A stretch of 64,000 nucleotides of DNA from Nomia melanderi (Eukaryota; Arthropoda; Insecta; Hymenoptera; Halictidae). Positions 1 through 11,720 of this stretch are shown here, one piece after another. Within the stretch, counting starts at the first letter, position 1; every line of letters begins with the position of its first letter. A program made the translations under genes and the position numbers. The notes under the pieces were generated by a model. The model was not told where the DNA came from. It did not search any database and saw only the letters and a program-made list of their open reading frames with translations. Location of the stretch: contig NC_135001.1 in assembly GCF_051020985.1 (NCBI RefSeq), forward strand, positions 19,399,896-19,463,895, written 5' to 3'.

Positions 1-154
1 GCTATTGAAATTTCTATTAATTTACGATTCAGTTTGCGTATTGCTAAATCAGTGTCTAGTAATTTCTCGGAGAATCGTCTATCTTTTCGATAATGGCAAA
101 AAAAGAAACTCGAAAGTTGGTCATTTTGATGCGTCTAATGGTTCTAGTGTTGAG
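1..154 (+). mobile_element. Family B MITE, 3' part, clipped by window start
   Basis: This stretch aligns over about 140 bases with the inner and right part of the complete element at 61978-62201. Shared blocks include TATTGCTAAATCA, a run like ATAATGGCAAAAA, GGTCATTTTGATGCGTCT and the terminal GGTTCTAGTGTTGA. The last TTAA has decayed to TTGA. The left end lies outside the window. There is no coding capacity, so if it moved it needed a transposase from elsewhere. The piggyBac-like assignment rests on the TTAA ends of its relatives. Confidence 0.65.
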
Positions 155-712
155 TTTGAGTGGACGCGTCTTTCAGTCACTGTCCTTTAATTAAGAAATA
201 CCGAGAAGTGGGAATGTGGCGCGAAAGAATGGAGACAGTTCTTAAAGCTGAAGGTACGAAGTTCGAACGAGTATCTTGGAAATTGAAAATCTTGTCAGCG
301 AAAGTTGTACGGATGTTCCAAGAATAGCCAGAGTCGAAGTCGGAAATACATACTTCTCTTTAAGGAACGATCCATGACCTTCGAAGAACCTTGAAACCAA
401 CATCAAACAAAAGACTCGTCTTGCTCGGTCTTCAATGTTAACAAAGGTACATAAGCGTTCCGATCCCCGCGTTTACTTTGTAAACGCTCGGCAGAGGTCA
501 CGCATCGATGAATTCTCGGTCCACAGAGCCGGAACAACATCCTTGCGATTGATTGATCGATCAGACCGAATGGCCCTCACGGTGCAGCCCCGTCAAAGAA
601 TCTTGGACAAGAAGAGATCAAACGCATGGGAATGGATTCGATCGATCGCGACGCAAACTCTCGATTCTCTTAATAGCCCGCAATTACGGAGACATAGTTG
701 GTCTTTGAATGA
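155..712. other. Unassigned non-coding stretch
   Basis: I see no gene. A plus-strand frame open from 435 to 824 would encode 129 residues, but it runs into the degenerate tandem repeat that follows, has no recognisable domain, and is probably chance. Confidence 0.4.
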
Positions 713-993
713 AAAAAATGTTGGTTCAAAGTCAGTATATCCATCGGTTATCGAACTCGTCTCAACTTACAACGCTTTCAATTCTATTGAAATCATTTTA
801 GAGATGACGTTGGCCCTAGGCTGAAACAAAATCGTTCAAAGTCATAGTTATCGATCGTTGAACTCGTCGCGACGTACGAAGCATGCAGTCTATTGGAATC
901 GTATTATATACGATGTCCTACAATGCAAAAAATCCCTCTGTCACGACATTCATCGGCCGTTGAACTCATCGAGACCTACGAATTGCAATCATT
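713..993. repeat. Degenerate tandem repeat, about 105 bp unit, ~2.7 copies
   Basis: GTTCAAAGTCA recurs at 724 and 834 (110 bp apart). A block like CGTTGAACTCGTCGCGAC recurs at 856 and about 958 (102 bp apart), with a more diverged copy near 752. The units are poorly conserved, so the array is old. It ends exactly where the family B element at 994 begins, so that element probably landed in the last unit. Confidence 0.55.
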
Positions 994-1210
994 TTAACAA
1001 TAGAACTACCAGTCAAAATGACTGGTTTCGATTTTTTTGTTTAGCAATTATTGATATCTTCGAAGCACTGAATATTCAAAATGATTTTGAAAATAAATAG
1101 TCTCATTTTAGTACTACACTGAATGTCCGAGGAAGCTGAAAATAATCTGTTGCAATTTTTATAGGAATTGTATATTAATCGTATTAAATGCTCGGTAGTT
1201 CTAGTGTTAA
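994..1210 (+). mobile_element. Family B MITE, complete (217 bp)
   Basis: It starts TTAACAATAGAACTACC and ends GGTAGTTCTAGTGTTAA, an inverted pair flanked by TTAA at 994-997 and 1207-1210. Just inside the left end is the perfect inverted repeat ACCAGTCA-AAA-TGACTGGT at 1008-1026. It aligns along its whole length with 61542-61766, sharing for example TTATTGATATCTTCGAAGCA and TTTTGAAAATAAATAG. Size, TIR and TTAA duplication fit a non-autonomous piggyBac-type element. No transposase frame is present. Confidence 0.75.
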
Positions 1211-1316
1211 CACTAGAATCCTTACATTGACCTACTTCAACATTCTTATTTTACATGTATTTAAATTATGAGAACCCTCTTGCGAGAGACTGTAAAATAA
1301 ATTTGTGTACAGATAC
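1207..1316. other. Possible second TTAA element abutting the family B copy
   Basis: The TTAA closing the previous element is followed by CACTAGAATCC, which looks like another family B left end. TTCTAGTGTTAACACTAGAA at 1199-1218 is therefore a perfect 20-bp palindrome. I cannot find a matching right end before the 148-bp duplication, so this may be a truncated element or coincidence. Confidence 0.3.
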
Positions 1317-1612
1317 AAGAATAAGAAACCCTTTGAACCTCAGAAAACGTATTGATGTAATTTTTATATAAAAAATGAGAAATAAGTAACTCCAATTTGT
1401 AGTTTTAACGTTAAAGGTTCGAATTAATTCGATTGCTGCCGGTAGTGAAATTAGCAGAAGCTACAAAAATAAGAAACCCTTCGAATCTCAAAAATCGTAT
1501 TGATGTAATTTTCATATAAAAAATGATAAACAAGTAATTCCAATTTGTAGTTTTAACGTTATAGGTTCGAATGAATTCGATTGCTGCCGGTAGCGAAATT
1601 AGTGGAAGCTAC
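1317..1612. repeat. Tandem duplication, 148 bp x 2
   Basis: ATAAGAAACCC occurs at 1321 and again at 1469. The copies stay aligned through TTGATGTAATTTT.ATATAAAAAATGA, CCAATTTGTAGTTTTAACGTT and GATTGCTGCCGGTAG.GAAATTAG, with only scattered substitutions. It is a recent direct duplication with no coding content. Confidence 0.85.
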
Positions 1613-3159
1613 AAAGATACCGCGACTTCTCGATGTAAGAACAGCGCATAGATGTCTGCGACGCTCGTGTAGGCGTGCCAGCGACAAACCGACGCTTCGA
1701 GGCATGCAAAGCGACAAGAGGAGGTAAGACAGAGGAACGAAAGTGGAACAGGGAAGCGGAAGAAAGACGCCGGTCACAGCTCGGAGGCTGCAAGTTGGAT
1801 ATAGATTATTGTTAGGGAGGTTGTTGAGCCAGCAATATATCCTGCGGCTCGGTCTCTCTCCGCCGTGCACGATCTTCCGGTGAACTCGGGTCCGCGGCGC
1901 ACGTAGACGCCCCGCGGTCGATCCTCGGGACGGCCGCGATTAACGATTCCGGAAACGTCCTGTATCTCATCTACCCTCTTTACCTTTTTGTCCGTGGACC
2001 CCGCTTTTTCTCGTGTCTTCAATGCTTCTTGCCGAGACGCGAAAAAATTGCGGTATAAAGGAACGTTTAGGTAGGGCGAAGTAGTAGAGGTCTGTGCGTG
2101 GTCAGACAAGCGGTAACGGCTATTGCACGAGGGGAAAGTAATTTGTGCTGTCATATGCTTGGATGATCATTTCTTTCGACGATCTGCTGTAGTACCGTGC
2201 GTGATATATTACTGTTTCGGATAATGAATTATTTAATGATAACGAATGGTACATCTTATTGAAGAGAATTGTAATTTTATCGCAAGCTATACTAAGTTTT
2301 GGGTGCTCGAACAATAAGTATGAGTGTGGTTGTCTGTGCAGTGAAGCAGGATTGAATGTAATGAGATAATTAGGGTCGAAGTTGTACCAAAGAGGTTGCA
2401 ATGTAGTCTCCGAGTTAGCATCGTAACTGAATAGTATCTAGAGACGAATGTAATTTCCTTATAAATTAAAGGCCCGTTAGTATCGATTGAACGATCGGAT
2501 TCAAAGGAGAAACACTGTTGAGTAACCAGAGATACAAACCAAATAATAGAAGACAAATTGTCGAGAGAACAAAGAAAGAGACGGTAAAGTAGCAATAAAA
2601 AGCGATAAGTCTCCAGACGATAAATGATTGTCGACTGTACGTCGCGAGACACACTTAGCTGCGAAACTTTCATTGAGAACAACGGAAGACTGCATTGCAA
2701 GATAGCGAGTAGCAATACGCAATAAAAGAAAGGCATCAAGTTAAGATGGATGCAAGGTTTTACACTTCCCTCGGAAACACCGGGCAACGAGGAACATCTC
2801 GAAAGACATTTTTTATCCTTGTCGCCCGCGGTAAGCAGTTAGAAAAACAGGTGAAATTTGTCATGCGGTCGAGGAACCGGCAGTTGTTGCTGCGAGCGAA
2901 GATGCATCATTGAACTTGATCCCGTTACATTTCGCGGTGTTTCTATTGTCCTGTCAGGTTTGAACATCGTTCTTCCCTCGCCGGTTCCGTTTGTCAATTC
3001 GCCTGCAGGGACGAAGCAAGCTGAACGCGAAGAAAAATGGATAACGAAAGAAACGATTCCGATATACATGAACTCGACTCGGAATAACGCACTGAAACTG
3101 TTCCGGAGGAGTCCCCGAAACATGTAAGACTCGCGCGGATGCAAGTCGGACCGGCGAAA
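1613..3159. other. Unassigned, moderately CpG-rich
   Basis: There are several minus-strand open frames (1559-1870, 1774-2154, 2287-2787) in overlapping frames. They contain no recognisable domain and no convincing exon structure. I see no RNA gene or mobile element. Confidence 0.4.
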
Positions 3160-3647
3160 GTATTAAATTAGTCGGAGGAACAGAGAATTCATCGATCCAG
3201 TGCGTTCAACCGATACGCAGAATGTATCGGCGATAAATTTAATGCGTCCGAACGCAAATATTTCATCAATATCGATTGCCGCGCGTGCATATTCGCGCGA
3301 GCAAAATATGCCTGATGACGATTAACCGAAATGACTTTTCCGCCGCCGCCTCCCCCGGACACTAGATACCGATCCGATCCAATTAAAAAGTTTATTGCGA
3401 CCGTTATGAATGTTTGAATATCCCGATTATGCCTGCAACCGGTTTCCGATTGCCCGCCGCTGTACCTAATTTAACGTTAATGAGCGTTCGCCAGGATCGC
3501 CGCGCGGCAAAAGCACAATTCAGTCCGAGCGGTTATGAATCCGAGGATTATGCGTTTCACCGGCTCGCCCATTAATTCCTGAACACTCCGTCCCGGCTGA
3601 CTATTATAAATTCAACTTTCGGGGAAACATAACACTCGAATCGTTTC
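3160..3647. promoter_or_regulatory. CpG-rich, TAAT-studded block (enhancer-like, unproven)
   Basis: CpG-rich sequence is mixed with homeodomain-type cores (CCAATTAA, GATTAACC, TTAACGTTAATG, CCATTAATTCC), and no frame is notably open. This composition is common in conserved non-coding DNA of insects. Function is inferred from composition alone. Confidence 0.2.
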
Positions 3648-3897
3648 TTAACACTTGTTACGCGTCACTTCTTTTCGCCAGCTGTTATCGGCCGCTGTCA
3701 CGTACACGTGATTATCATTCCGATGCTTGTATAGGAATACATATTATAGTGGTTACTATTAGATATTGAAAATCTGGATCTTCAGTAAAAAGAGAATTAG
3801 GAAACAATATATATGTATTTAATGAGATAAAGAAACAATATGGACAACACGTAAAAATACAACGGCGATGCGATAAATGTGGCCGGCAAAGTGTTAA
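3648..3897. mobile_element. Family H TTAA element (250 bp), candidate
   Basis: The left end is TTAACACTTGTTACG. The right end, read on the other strand, is TTAACACTTTGCCGG. The inverted match is only about 9 bases plus scattered positions, so this is weaker than families A-G. It could be a diverged relative of family G (37015-37238), whose ends also begin TTAACAC. The interior is AT-rich and non-coding. Confidence 0.4.
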
Positions 3898-4900
3898 CAC
3901 TGAATCAGCGAGTGGGTTGCGCGCGCATCTGTCGTGTAACGCGGGTAGCTTTTAGCGCTTCGTGGAAACTTACTGGTATTTTACTGATGCATCTGTACCA
4001 TCAAGCTACGTTGGATGATTTAAATGATTGTTTGACTGGAGAATTCGTATGTGTAAGAATATTGTTGCGATACATCGAACTCGTCCCTCCAGCACGCACG
4101 GCTGAACCAGCCCTTAGAACCTGAAAGCGGTTGAAATAAACTGGTCGCTAAGGAGTAGATCAGAGTAAATGAAGACAAGCGACCCCGACTAAATCGAATT
4201 ACTACAGTTGATTTAGTTAAACAATAATTGTTTGGAAACATTCCTGTATTATAAATAATACTATATAATGCAGTGACATTCGGGTAGACCAACGTGCAAT
4301 AATGCAATTCAATCAAATGATTTAATATTATACTCTTTCCATTTGTGTATTTTGCATGCTAATTTTACTATAGATTAGTATTAACAATTTTGTTGTGTCC
4401 AACAGTAGATTATTTGCATATGTATCACAAAAATATGTTTCCTTAATTTATGATCCATGAAATAAGATACATTTAATTTAATAACCATAATATCGCGTAC
4501 ACTTTTCAAATAGATTTAGCTGCAACGCATCAAAGCAGAATTAACTCTTGCTGAATGGCTCACCTAAACCTCTGGTATTTGGTGTGTTTCATGCCCCCTC
4601 CCCCATCATTCAGGTGCTTTCAATGCTAAGCGCCCATCATTAGTAGCCAATTGATCTCGGAAGATTCTCGAGTAAAACCTGATCTAATTCCCAGCGGCAA
4701 TTCCCAATAAAACATAGAGTTCCACCGAAGCACACGTTCGTTCCCGACATTCGTCAAAGTATCCGCTGAAACGAGCACCGAAGTTGTCCGCCACGAGAAT
4801 TCGCCGGCATCGACTGTGAAATCTCTTACAAGTCGCGGCAGGAGGTTCGAAGAGGATGAACGGAATGCGATGGATGCCGGATGATGCGGACAGAGGGAAG

Positions 4901-4914
4901 GAGAGAGAGAGAGA
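4901..4914. repeat. (GA)7 microsatellite
   Basis: A perfect GA dinucleotide run inside a longer purine-rich tract. GAGA runs bind GAGA factor in flies, but this one is short. Confidence 0.8.
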
Positions 4915-7689
4915 ATCCTCGCCGGTCCCACGAGATTTTCGAAGAAAAATGTAAGATCGTGGAAGAGGAGATTGAAATGAAAACAGGCAGCCAGCCAGTG
5001 GTAAGAAATCCGGCTCCTTGAGAGGATTTTACATCGAAGGCGCAGGGCAATGTTGCCAGGCAAATTGAATTGGAGGACACGAGGAAACGATAATGTAGGC
5101 GGTGTTGTTCCATTGTTCGCGGGAAGTGGCTCCGGCGACCGCGCCAGAAATTGCCTGAGCTCGTTTAGACGAAACAAACATTCCCCGGCTGATCTTATTC
5201 CCTGCTCCCGCAAAGTCGCTTGACACGGTCTGTTCATCTTTATTTTATCGTCCGTAACTGCGATGAGGACCTACCCACTGTTACGTGTTCCGCAGAGGTT
5301 CGGGCTCGCGTCTAATTCCTTTCATGGTTCACGTGACGCGGCGAACGATCGAGATCTCAATGGATAGTAAAAGAGCCTCGCTCGCATCCAATCTTCGTCC
5401 ACGGGAACGGCGGGATTTCTTTGGTACGATTCCGGGGAATCGGCGGCATAAAAATTTAATTTGGAATTTCTGCGTTCGTGAAAATGATTTACGGCTCGGG
5501 AAGAGTTAACGGTATTGATCGGTTGGTTCGAAGTAGAAGCAGGTAGGCCCCTGGTTAGTGCGGAGAGGAAGGAAGTTTTTGAACGAAGATGAAGTTACAG
5601 AAAGGAAGATTAATCTCGAATCCAATGGAGTCTTGCGTTAGCACTGAGACGCTGGAATTTTGCAACGAAGTCCCATTCGAAGGGATAAACCAGGGAGTCG
5701 CGTAAACGATCCAAGGAAGGAATTATTCGCGACGCGAACGAGAATGTTGTATTAATGTACGTTGCTTCGAAAGGAATAGAGCATGGAATTACTTAGTCCA
5801 TTCGAGACGGCGATTTTTTTCGAACACGGTCCCCAGCAGTGAAATTCTATCACGGGGTTTTCAATTAAGTTTTTTAAAATCTCTAGACGATAGTCATGAA
5901 AACTCAATTTTCTTATTGCTGGTGAGTATGTTTATTTTGTTTTTCTATACTTTACAGATACTATTAATTCAAAAAAAGTCTTATCTCGACGACTACTTTA
6001 CTCAGAATAACTGATAAATGCTCATTATTATTGCACGCGCGGTGTGCAATCGGTCTCGAATGGGTTAAGGAAGTGACAGCGCAGTACCCTCCTGCTGTGA
6101 AAATGAAATTAGAAAGAAGAATCATTGAAATATTTTCACTCGAAGAAGTAGGAGACACTGAACGATCCACTAAATACAAAGCACATCGAAGTGTACTGAT
6201 TTATCTTAACTTCCAATCCACGAATAATAAAACGCATCTGAAGCTTCAACCCCTTCAAACTTGACGCACACTATAAATGTATCATAAATTGCGCAGAAAG
6301 ACCTTTGAAGACGACTCGAAGACGTCGATCGTCTATGACTATTAAAGCATTCGAGCGCATATAACTTGGAATTCCTACGGCATTATTCAATTTTAAGAAG
6401 AAACTTCTCGTTCCTTTGTAGGGCAAGCGAGAATAAATTTCTCCAACGCAGACGCGTATCATGCTAGTTGCACAGAAGAAACTCTGCCCGCCGTACCATC
6501 CAGCAGGCTCAATTTTTCTACCAGAATTTCTAGTAACAAAGAATCACACAGGACAATTAACGATCGTGTTACCAGCGAACCGAACCGCGACAAGCTCGCA
6601 CGCGCAGCAAAGGGAACGAAACAGGATCAGGAGAAAAACGGACAGATTTCAATTTCCCTTGTGGAGGTGGAGTGTAGGTTATGAAGAGTTCATGACACAC
6701 AATCCACACACGTTTTGTATTCGCGGAAGTATCGAACTGGTATTTATTAGTATTTTACAAAGCGCGGTTGTACGGTGTAATAGTTCGGTGTGAAGCGTCA
6801 GCGGTCGCTGTCACAGTTGAAAATCGAATGTCGAAATGTCGTTTGTCTAGCTTTGCTCGATGAACCTCGGTCGCTGATAGGATTCCTACTTGTTTCGTAT
6901 CCGACGACGTTATCGCCTTATTTGGCGGCTCAATTCCGCCGCGAACGATGCAAAGTTTATCGAAGCACGCCGAGCCACTCTTCCATCGATCATCCTCACC
7001 CTTCGATAAACTACCGGCTGCGTAGCAAAATTACCTCCGCCGCGTGACAGATTTTTCTACCCCGAAACCGGCTATCGATGAAAGAATCGGCCGAGTCTTG
7101 GAAGTCCCACGGTGAAATATACGAGAGTTTATATGGAGCTTTTCGATCTTAGTTACCTGTCAAATGAAAGCACCGCGAAAATATTCCGCGCCGGCAGCGG
7201 TATCCCCGAAGTAATAAAGTCTGGTTACGGTCGGCCGGCTTGCAAAACCTTTTCCATTTGTCCCGGTGTTTTTGCTTTCAATGTTTGCCTCCGAAGCTTG
7301 TGTCTCTTCATTCGAATGGAAAGAGCGGGCTATTTGGTCAAACAGTCGTAATGATTTCTTCTTACAAAAGATTCACTCGAAAGTTCGTCAGAGTATTGAC
7401 ATTTTGTTCAGCTTAAAAGAGAAATCGCATAGAAATTAAAGATCGAAGTGATTTTATTCCAATGTTTCATGTATTCATGTAGAGGAATCTTAATTTTATA
7501 TATAAGATTTTATAATTTTGCTATACGAAGTCGAGTGATGACTGATAGTCACTTTTCAAGCGCAGGGTTAGAATTAGTAATCTGATTTCTTTAATTGGTA
7601 AAGTTCTGACTATAACGACTCATTCGATAATATACTGAATTCAATGATACGATGATGAATGAACATTCAATGATATACCGAATTAGTAT

Positions 7690-7960
7690 TACATACGTAG
7701 AACGAGTTTAGTAGACGCTGAACACGTGAAATGAAGTTTTCTCAGAGCAGTCTTGGTAGAATGAAATGAAGTTTCAGTGAGACAAGTAGAACGAAACCTA
7801 TTTAAGTGGGACGCGCAGAATTAGGTTTCTCTCGGACGACACAGGACTATTTTCCGCCTCCGCAAGTGAAATAGGGTCCAGTCTAGGATAAGCAGGTGGA
7901 ATACGAATTGTCTCGTGTATTGGAATAAAATAAAGAACAGGACGTAAATATTTTAATTCA
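7690..7960. repeat. Degenerate short-motif repeat (GTAGAAYGA)
   Basis: The motif GTAGAACGA or GTAGAATGAA recurs at about 7697, 7756 and 7786, among weaker variants such as GGTGGAATACGAA. Spacing is irregular. GACAAGTAGAACGAA (7781-7795) is nearly the same as GACAAGTAGAATGAA at 11348-11362, so the two tracts may share an origin. Confidence 0.35.
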
Positions 7961-8041
7961 GGGGAACACTGTGCACTTAAGGGAATTGCAAATAGTCACA
8001 AAGTCTCATAGAATTTTTTATTCGTGTTTCCTCATGTGTAA

Positions 8042-8282
8042 TTAACCCCTTGACGTATTACCTACTTTCTCTAAGCTCGTATAAAACTTTACTATCAGCA
8101 ATTTGGAAGAGCAGCAAAATTTTCCATTCTTTAAGCAGAAATTTAATTTAAGATAATACATTAATAATAGCAAAATAGTTTTTCTCTTTGACTCGTGATC
8201 AATAAACAATATTGATTTTCATTAAATTAATCTAGATACCTCCATCACGAATCTCACACGTCATTGCATGGCAAGGAGTTAA
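8042..8282. mobile_element. Family E TTAA element (241 bp)
   Basis: It starts TTAACCCCTTGACG. The right end read on the other strand is TTAACTCCTTGCCATG, so about 10 of the first 11 terminal bases match. TTAA flanks both sides. The interior is AT-rich, without coding potential. It fits a diverged piggyBac-type MITE. Only one copy is seen here. Confidence 0.5.
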
Positions 8283-8980
8283 AAATTACGTAACAACTGT
8301 AATAAACCGTGTAAATATCATCGAAATCTATCGATTAATCGCGCTTGAAAAATCGTTGCAATGTGTAATACGCTGCTAAAAATGAGAGAATAATTAATTC
8401 CTCGAAAATGTAGGGATAGGAAGACCGTAACGTAAACTACATCGAATGGTAAGAAAATTCCAGTGGAACGCACGAAATTAATTTCATCAAATTATTTGCA
8501 ACGGTCCTGCGAACGCCTGTTGCATTTCCGCGCTGTTCGGAAAGAAGATTAATCTCGTAGTCAGATTAAATCTATCCCGTAATTACGCCGGATATAAATT
8601 TCTCCGATCCGGCCGTGCCCCACGGCCGGGCCTCCGGAAACAGAACAAATGAAATCAATCCCTGATTACGTATTATTAAATAATTTATCACGTATTCAAT
8701 TAATTACTCGGTTGTAATACATAATATTATGTGCACATCGGTCGAGCGGACGTGACGCGCGTTAAATTTGCAATAAGGGATACTCTCGCATTTTCGACGT
8801 GTTTTTCCCGTTTTGATAATCACGTGAAATTGTAAAAGAATTAGTACTGATTACGGGGACCGTATGAATTCGGATTTTATCTGTCGCAACGAGAAAGGGT
8901 CCGCGAACGAGTGAACTGGTGATTTGAAGGGGCAAATAAAATTACGTTCCCTGTTTAATCAGGCAACGAGAATATTTATT
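8283..8980. other. Unassigned; CpG/TAAT block at 8560-8770
   Basis: No gene is seen. The 8560-8770 part combines CpG-rich sequence (CCGGATATAAATTTCTCCG, CACGGCCGGGCC) with AT-rich homeodomain-like cores (ATTAATTACTCG), an enhancer-like composition without direct proof. Confidence 0.25.
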
Positions 8981-9014
8981 TTCAAATTTCAAATTTCAAA
9001 TGTCAAATTTTAAA
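8981..9014. repeat. Short tandem repeat of AAATTTC
   Basis: TTTCAAATTTCAAATTTC and a diverged unit form about four copies of a 7-bp unit. Confidence 0.7.
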
Positions 9015-11300
9015 GTAAGGAAACATTTATCATTGATATCCATTTTTAATTAGAAAAAAGATCACTAGAGAACAACTGTTACAATTAGAATAATTTACAG
9101 TGACTTCCAGAAATATACGTAAAATCATATCGCGTGACAAATTTTCTCTTGACTGACAAGGAGAATAAAGTTTCTCTTGTAGAATCCCTAACTCAATACC
9201 CACCGCGTACAAATAAATACTATTATTCTTACTCGATAAAGTTTCCTGATTTAACAAGCAGATTTCCATTTCCAGCGACCTGCAAAGTGATTCCAAACTT
9301 TCGATCGATGGTGCGAATAGGGAAAAGCCTTGAACTGTATTTCTATCGTCGCCCCCTCCGCGCAAAGTTGCAAAGTAGAATAAAAACGATCAGTGGATAA
9401 GGGAAATGGAAGCAATCTACATACACACATCGGAATCCAAATATATGGATTGAAACTGGAGCAGTATCGGAGGCAAGGATCTCTAAAAACTCGAAGGAAA
9501 GCAGTGAGAAAATTGCGGATAGCAGGGGGCGAAGAAACAACGAAGGAAACAGAGCAACGTCGGAGGAAAGGAGCGCCGATCCGTGCGAATATCACACGCT
9601 CCGGCGAGTTGTTCCATCAAGCAGCCGTCGCACGTTTACACGATATTTCGTCGAAAATTAAATTCACGCGACCGGCCTGCAATCCTGTATTCATTGGGTG
9701 CATCGGGAACCCAGGACGTTTGTATATTTCCCGGCCCATCCCCTCCAGCAAACTTCCTACCAACTAAACTTTCAATATTATTTTTATAAATGATCACCAT
9801 TAGTTGAGCTCGTAACGCTCAACATTGAAATGCAACGTGTTTCGAATACGTGAGACACTAAACCGTCGACTTTTATAAAATTCTAAATCTCTAATATAAC
9901 AAAACAGTAATCAAAAAAAGAATTTCACCACTAAGAATTCAACTTTAATTCAAAGAAATTACAATTCTGTTATTGAACGTGATGTGAAATAGTTTCACTA
10001 TCACAAATTTCTGTATTCGCGGAAATGAAAACCATTCGTGACTTCACAAACTGAGCAACACACTGAACACTCGATTCTCACTTTCCCACAGATCACCGCA
10101 AACTCAAAACTCCCTGAATCCTCTCGATCGTTGATTATCGAGATTCATCGAATCACGATTCACCGGGCGGAATAAGGTTCGCGGTAAAACTACATTCCAG
10201 AGGCAACAAGATTCCGAAGGTATCGCTGGCATCCATTAGTCAACAATCGGTCTGTTCGTTTCATCGAACCGAGGGGCCAATTCTCTCCGTTCCCGGGCCG
10301 AACTCCGCCCCACACGTTCTCGAGACGGTACGTTAAGTGGTATCGATTATTCCGTTCGCGAGATATGCAAATCTCGACCGTCCCGCTCTCCCCACACTTG
10401 ACCCGCACTTCTGCCCGCCTTATCTATCCAGCCGATTTTCTCGCTCGCCTCGTTTTCCGCAACCCCCATTCCCTCCTTTCACCCCCGCGAAAACCGGAAC
10501 TCGTCTGTCGCGTGATTTACGCGGCGAAAAATAAAGGAGCGCCCCTGCCCGTGGCGTACAGCCCGAAAGAAGATAGAATTAGCGAGCCAAAGTCGAAAGG
10601 GAAACAGACGGGACGGGGAACGGTAACCACCCTAAATCTCTCGGATGCCAGGTTCGCGGACTCGCCACTTATCACGGCGAAACGATCCTCTTTGGCTGCC
10701 TAGATGCCTTCCGGTCCCTCCCTCCCACCCTCTGCGCGCCATCTTCGCCGTACCTCCGGGCTTCCGTTTTCAGCCTCCCTTCTGTTCGGTTTTCCTTTTA
10801 TCCGACGACGGAAGCGAAATTGCGGGGCGCAATCTTCGGCCCCGACGTTTCCGCTTGTTTCAACGTTTCCCGATGGGTAAGGGGCGGCCGGGTGGTGTTA
10901 ATTGATCGGTCGAGGCGCGAAACGAGAGAAAATATGTAAATTCCACGGGGAAAAATCCTCGTTAAAGGTAGACTGAATATAAAAGTTGTCCGGATGGTCG
11001 ACGGTCAAGTTATCGAATTCAGAGCCGTTCCATCGGTTTCGATCGGAACGGTGTACTCTTTTATATAGCGCCGCAAAGAGCTTCGATAGATCTAAAAGGT
11101 GTTATAACTGTTTTAGATCGCGTGAAAATGGTTTGTTGAGTTTTTGGAGAATTTTGTATATTCTGAAATGTGTTTCTGTGAAATCGTAGAATGACGAGGG
11201 GCGCGAAGGGTGGGAAAGTATTGATTTTCACGAGGTAAAAATGATGTAGGAAAGAAATATTTGGGAAGAATTATTCTGACTTTAAAGCAGCTTATAGAGC
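9015..11300. other. Unassigned; C-rich/CpG-rich block at 10190-10900
   Basis: From 10190 to 10900 GC content rises and several frames stay open on both strands because stop codons are scarce. None shows a recognisable domain. The preceding 9890-10160 is G-poor on the plus strand. I see no RNA gene. Confidence 0.35.
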
Positions 11301-11720
11301 GAGGTCGGTTGAGGACATAAAAGGTGAACGAGGATAGAACTGGAACGGACAAGTAGAATGAAGCATAGTCTGGATCGGACGAGTAGACAGAGGTCTGATA
11401 TATATATCAGTGTGTTAAAACCAGATTTACATTAAGATAGAAGATTAACTGGAAACCAGTATCGATTCAGAAGTTAAGTAAAAACGAGATTTATTTTTAG
11501 ATGGAAGATTAGAAGGAAGTCTTTATCGATCAAGACTGTTAAGTACAGGTAAGTAGAATAGAGCTCGTGTAGTACCAGGGAAAGTAGAATTATCTCTTTT
11601 ATAAATCAGATGTAGCATGAGCCCCGTATAGATACGGAAAAGCCGACTAAAGCCTCTTATAGACCAAACATCTGAAACGAGGTATAGTTAAATTTAGTTA
11701 AATCTAAGATGTGCGAAACT
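11300..11720. repeat. Degenerate short-motif repeat (AAGTAGAAT)
   Basis: AAGTAGAAT or GAGTAGAC variants recur near 11351, 11380, 11551 and 11592. Two longer related blocks also occur, AGATAGAAGATTA near 11436 and AGATGGAAGATTA near 11500. The tract is G-rich and C-poor on the plus strand. It resembles the tract at 7690-7960. Confidence 0.35.

Larger units (their letters stand above)
3898..8041. other. Unassigned non-coding stretch
   Basis: I see no gene. The longest frame, minus strand 4626-5237 (203 codons), overlaps other open frames on the same strand, lies over a GA repeat and has no recognisable domain. Content is otherwise mixed AT-rich and CpG-rich sequence. A degenerate short-motif repeat at 7690-7960 is listed separately. 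Confidence 0.4.

Noticed and set aside
4626..5237. 203-codon minus-strand open frame
   Set aside because: No recognisable domain, overlaps two other frames on the same strand and includes a GA repeat. Probably chance.
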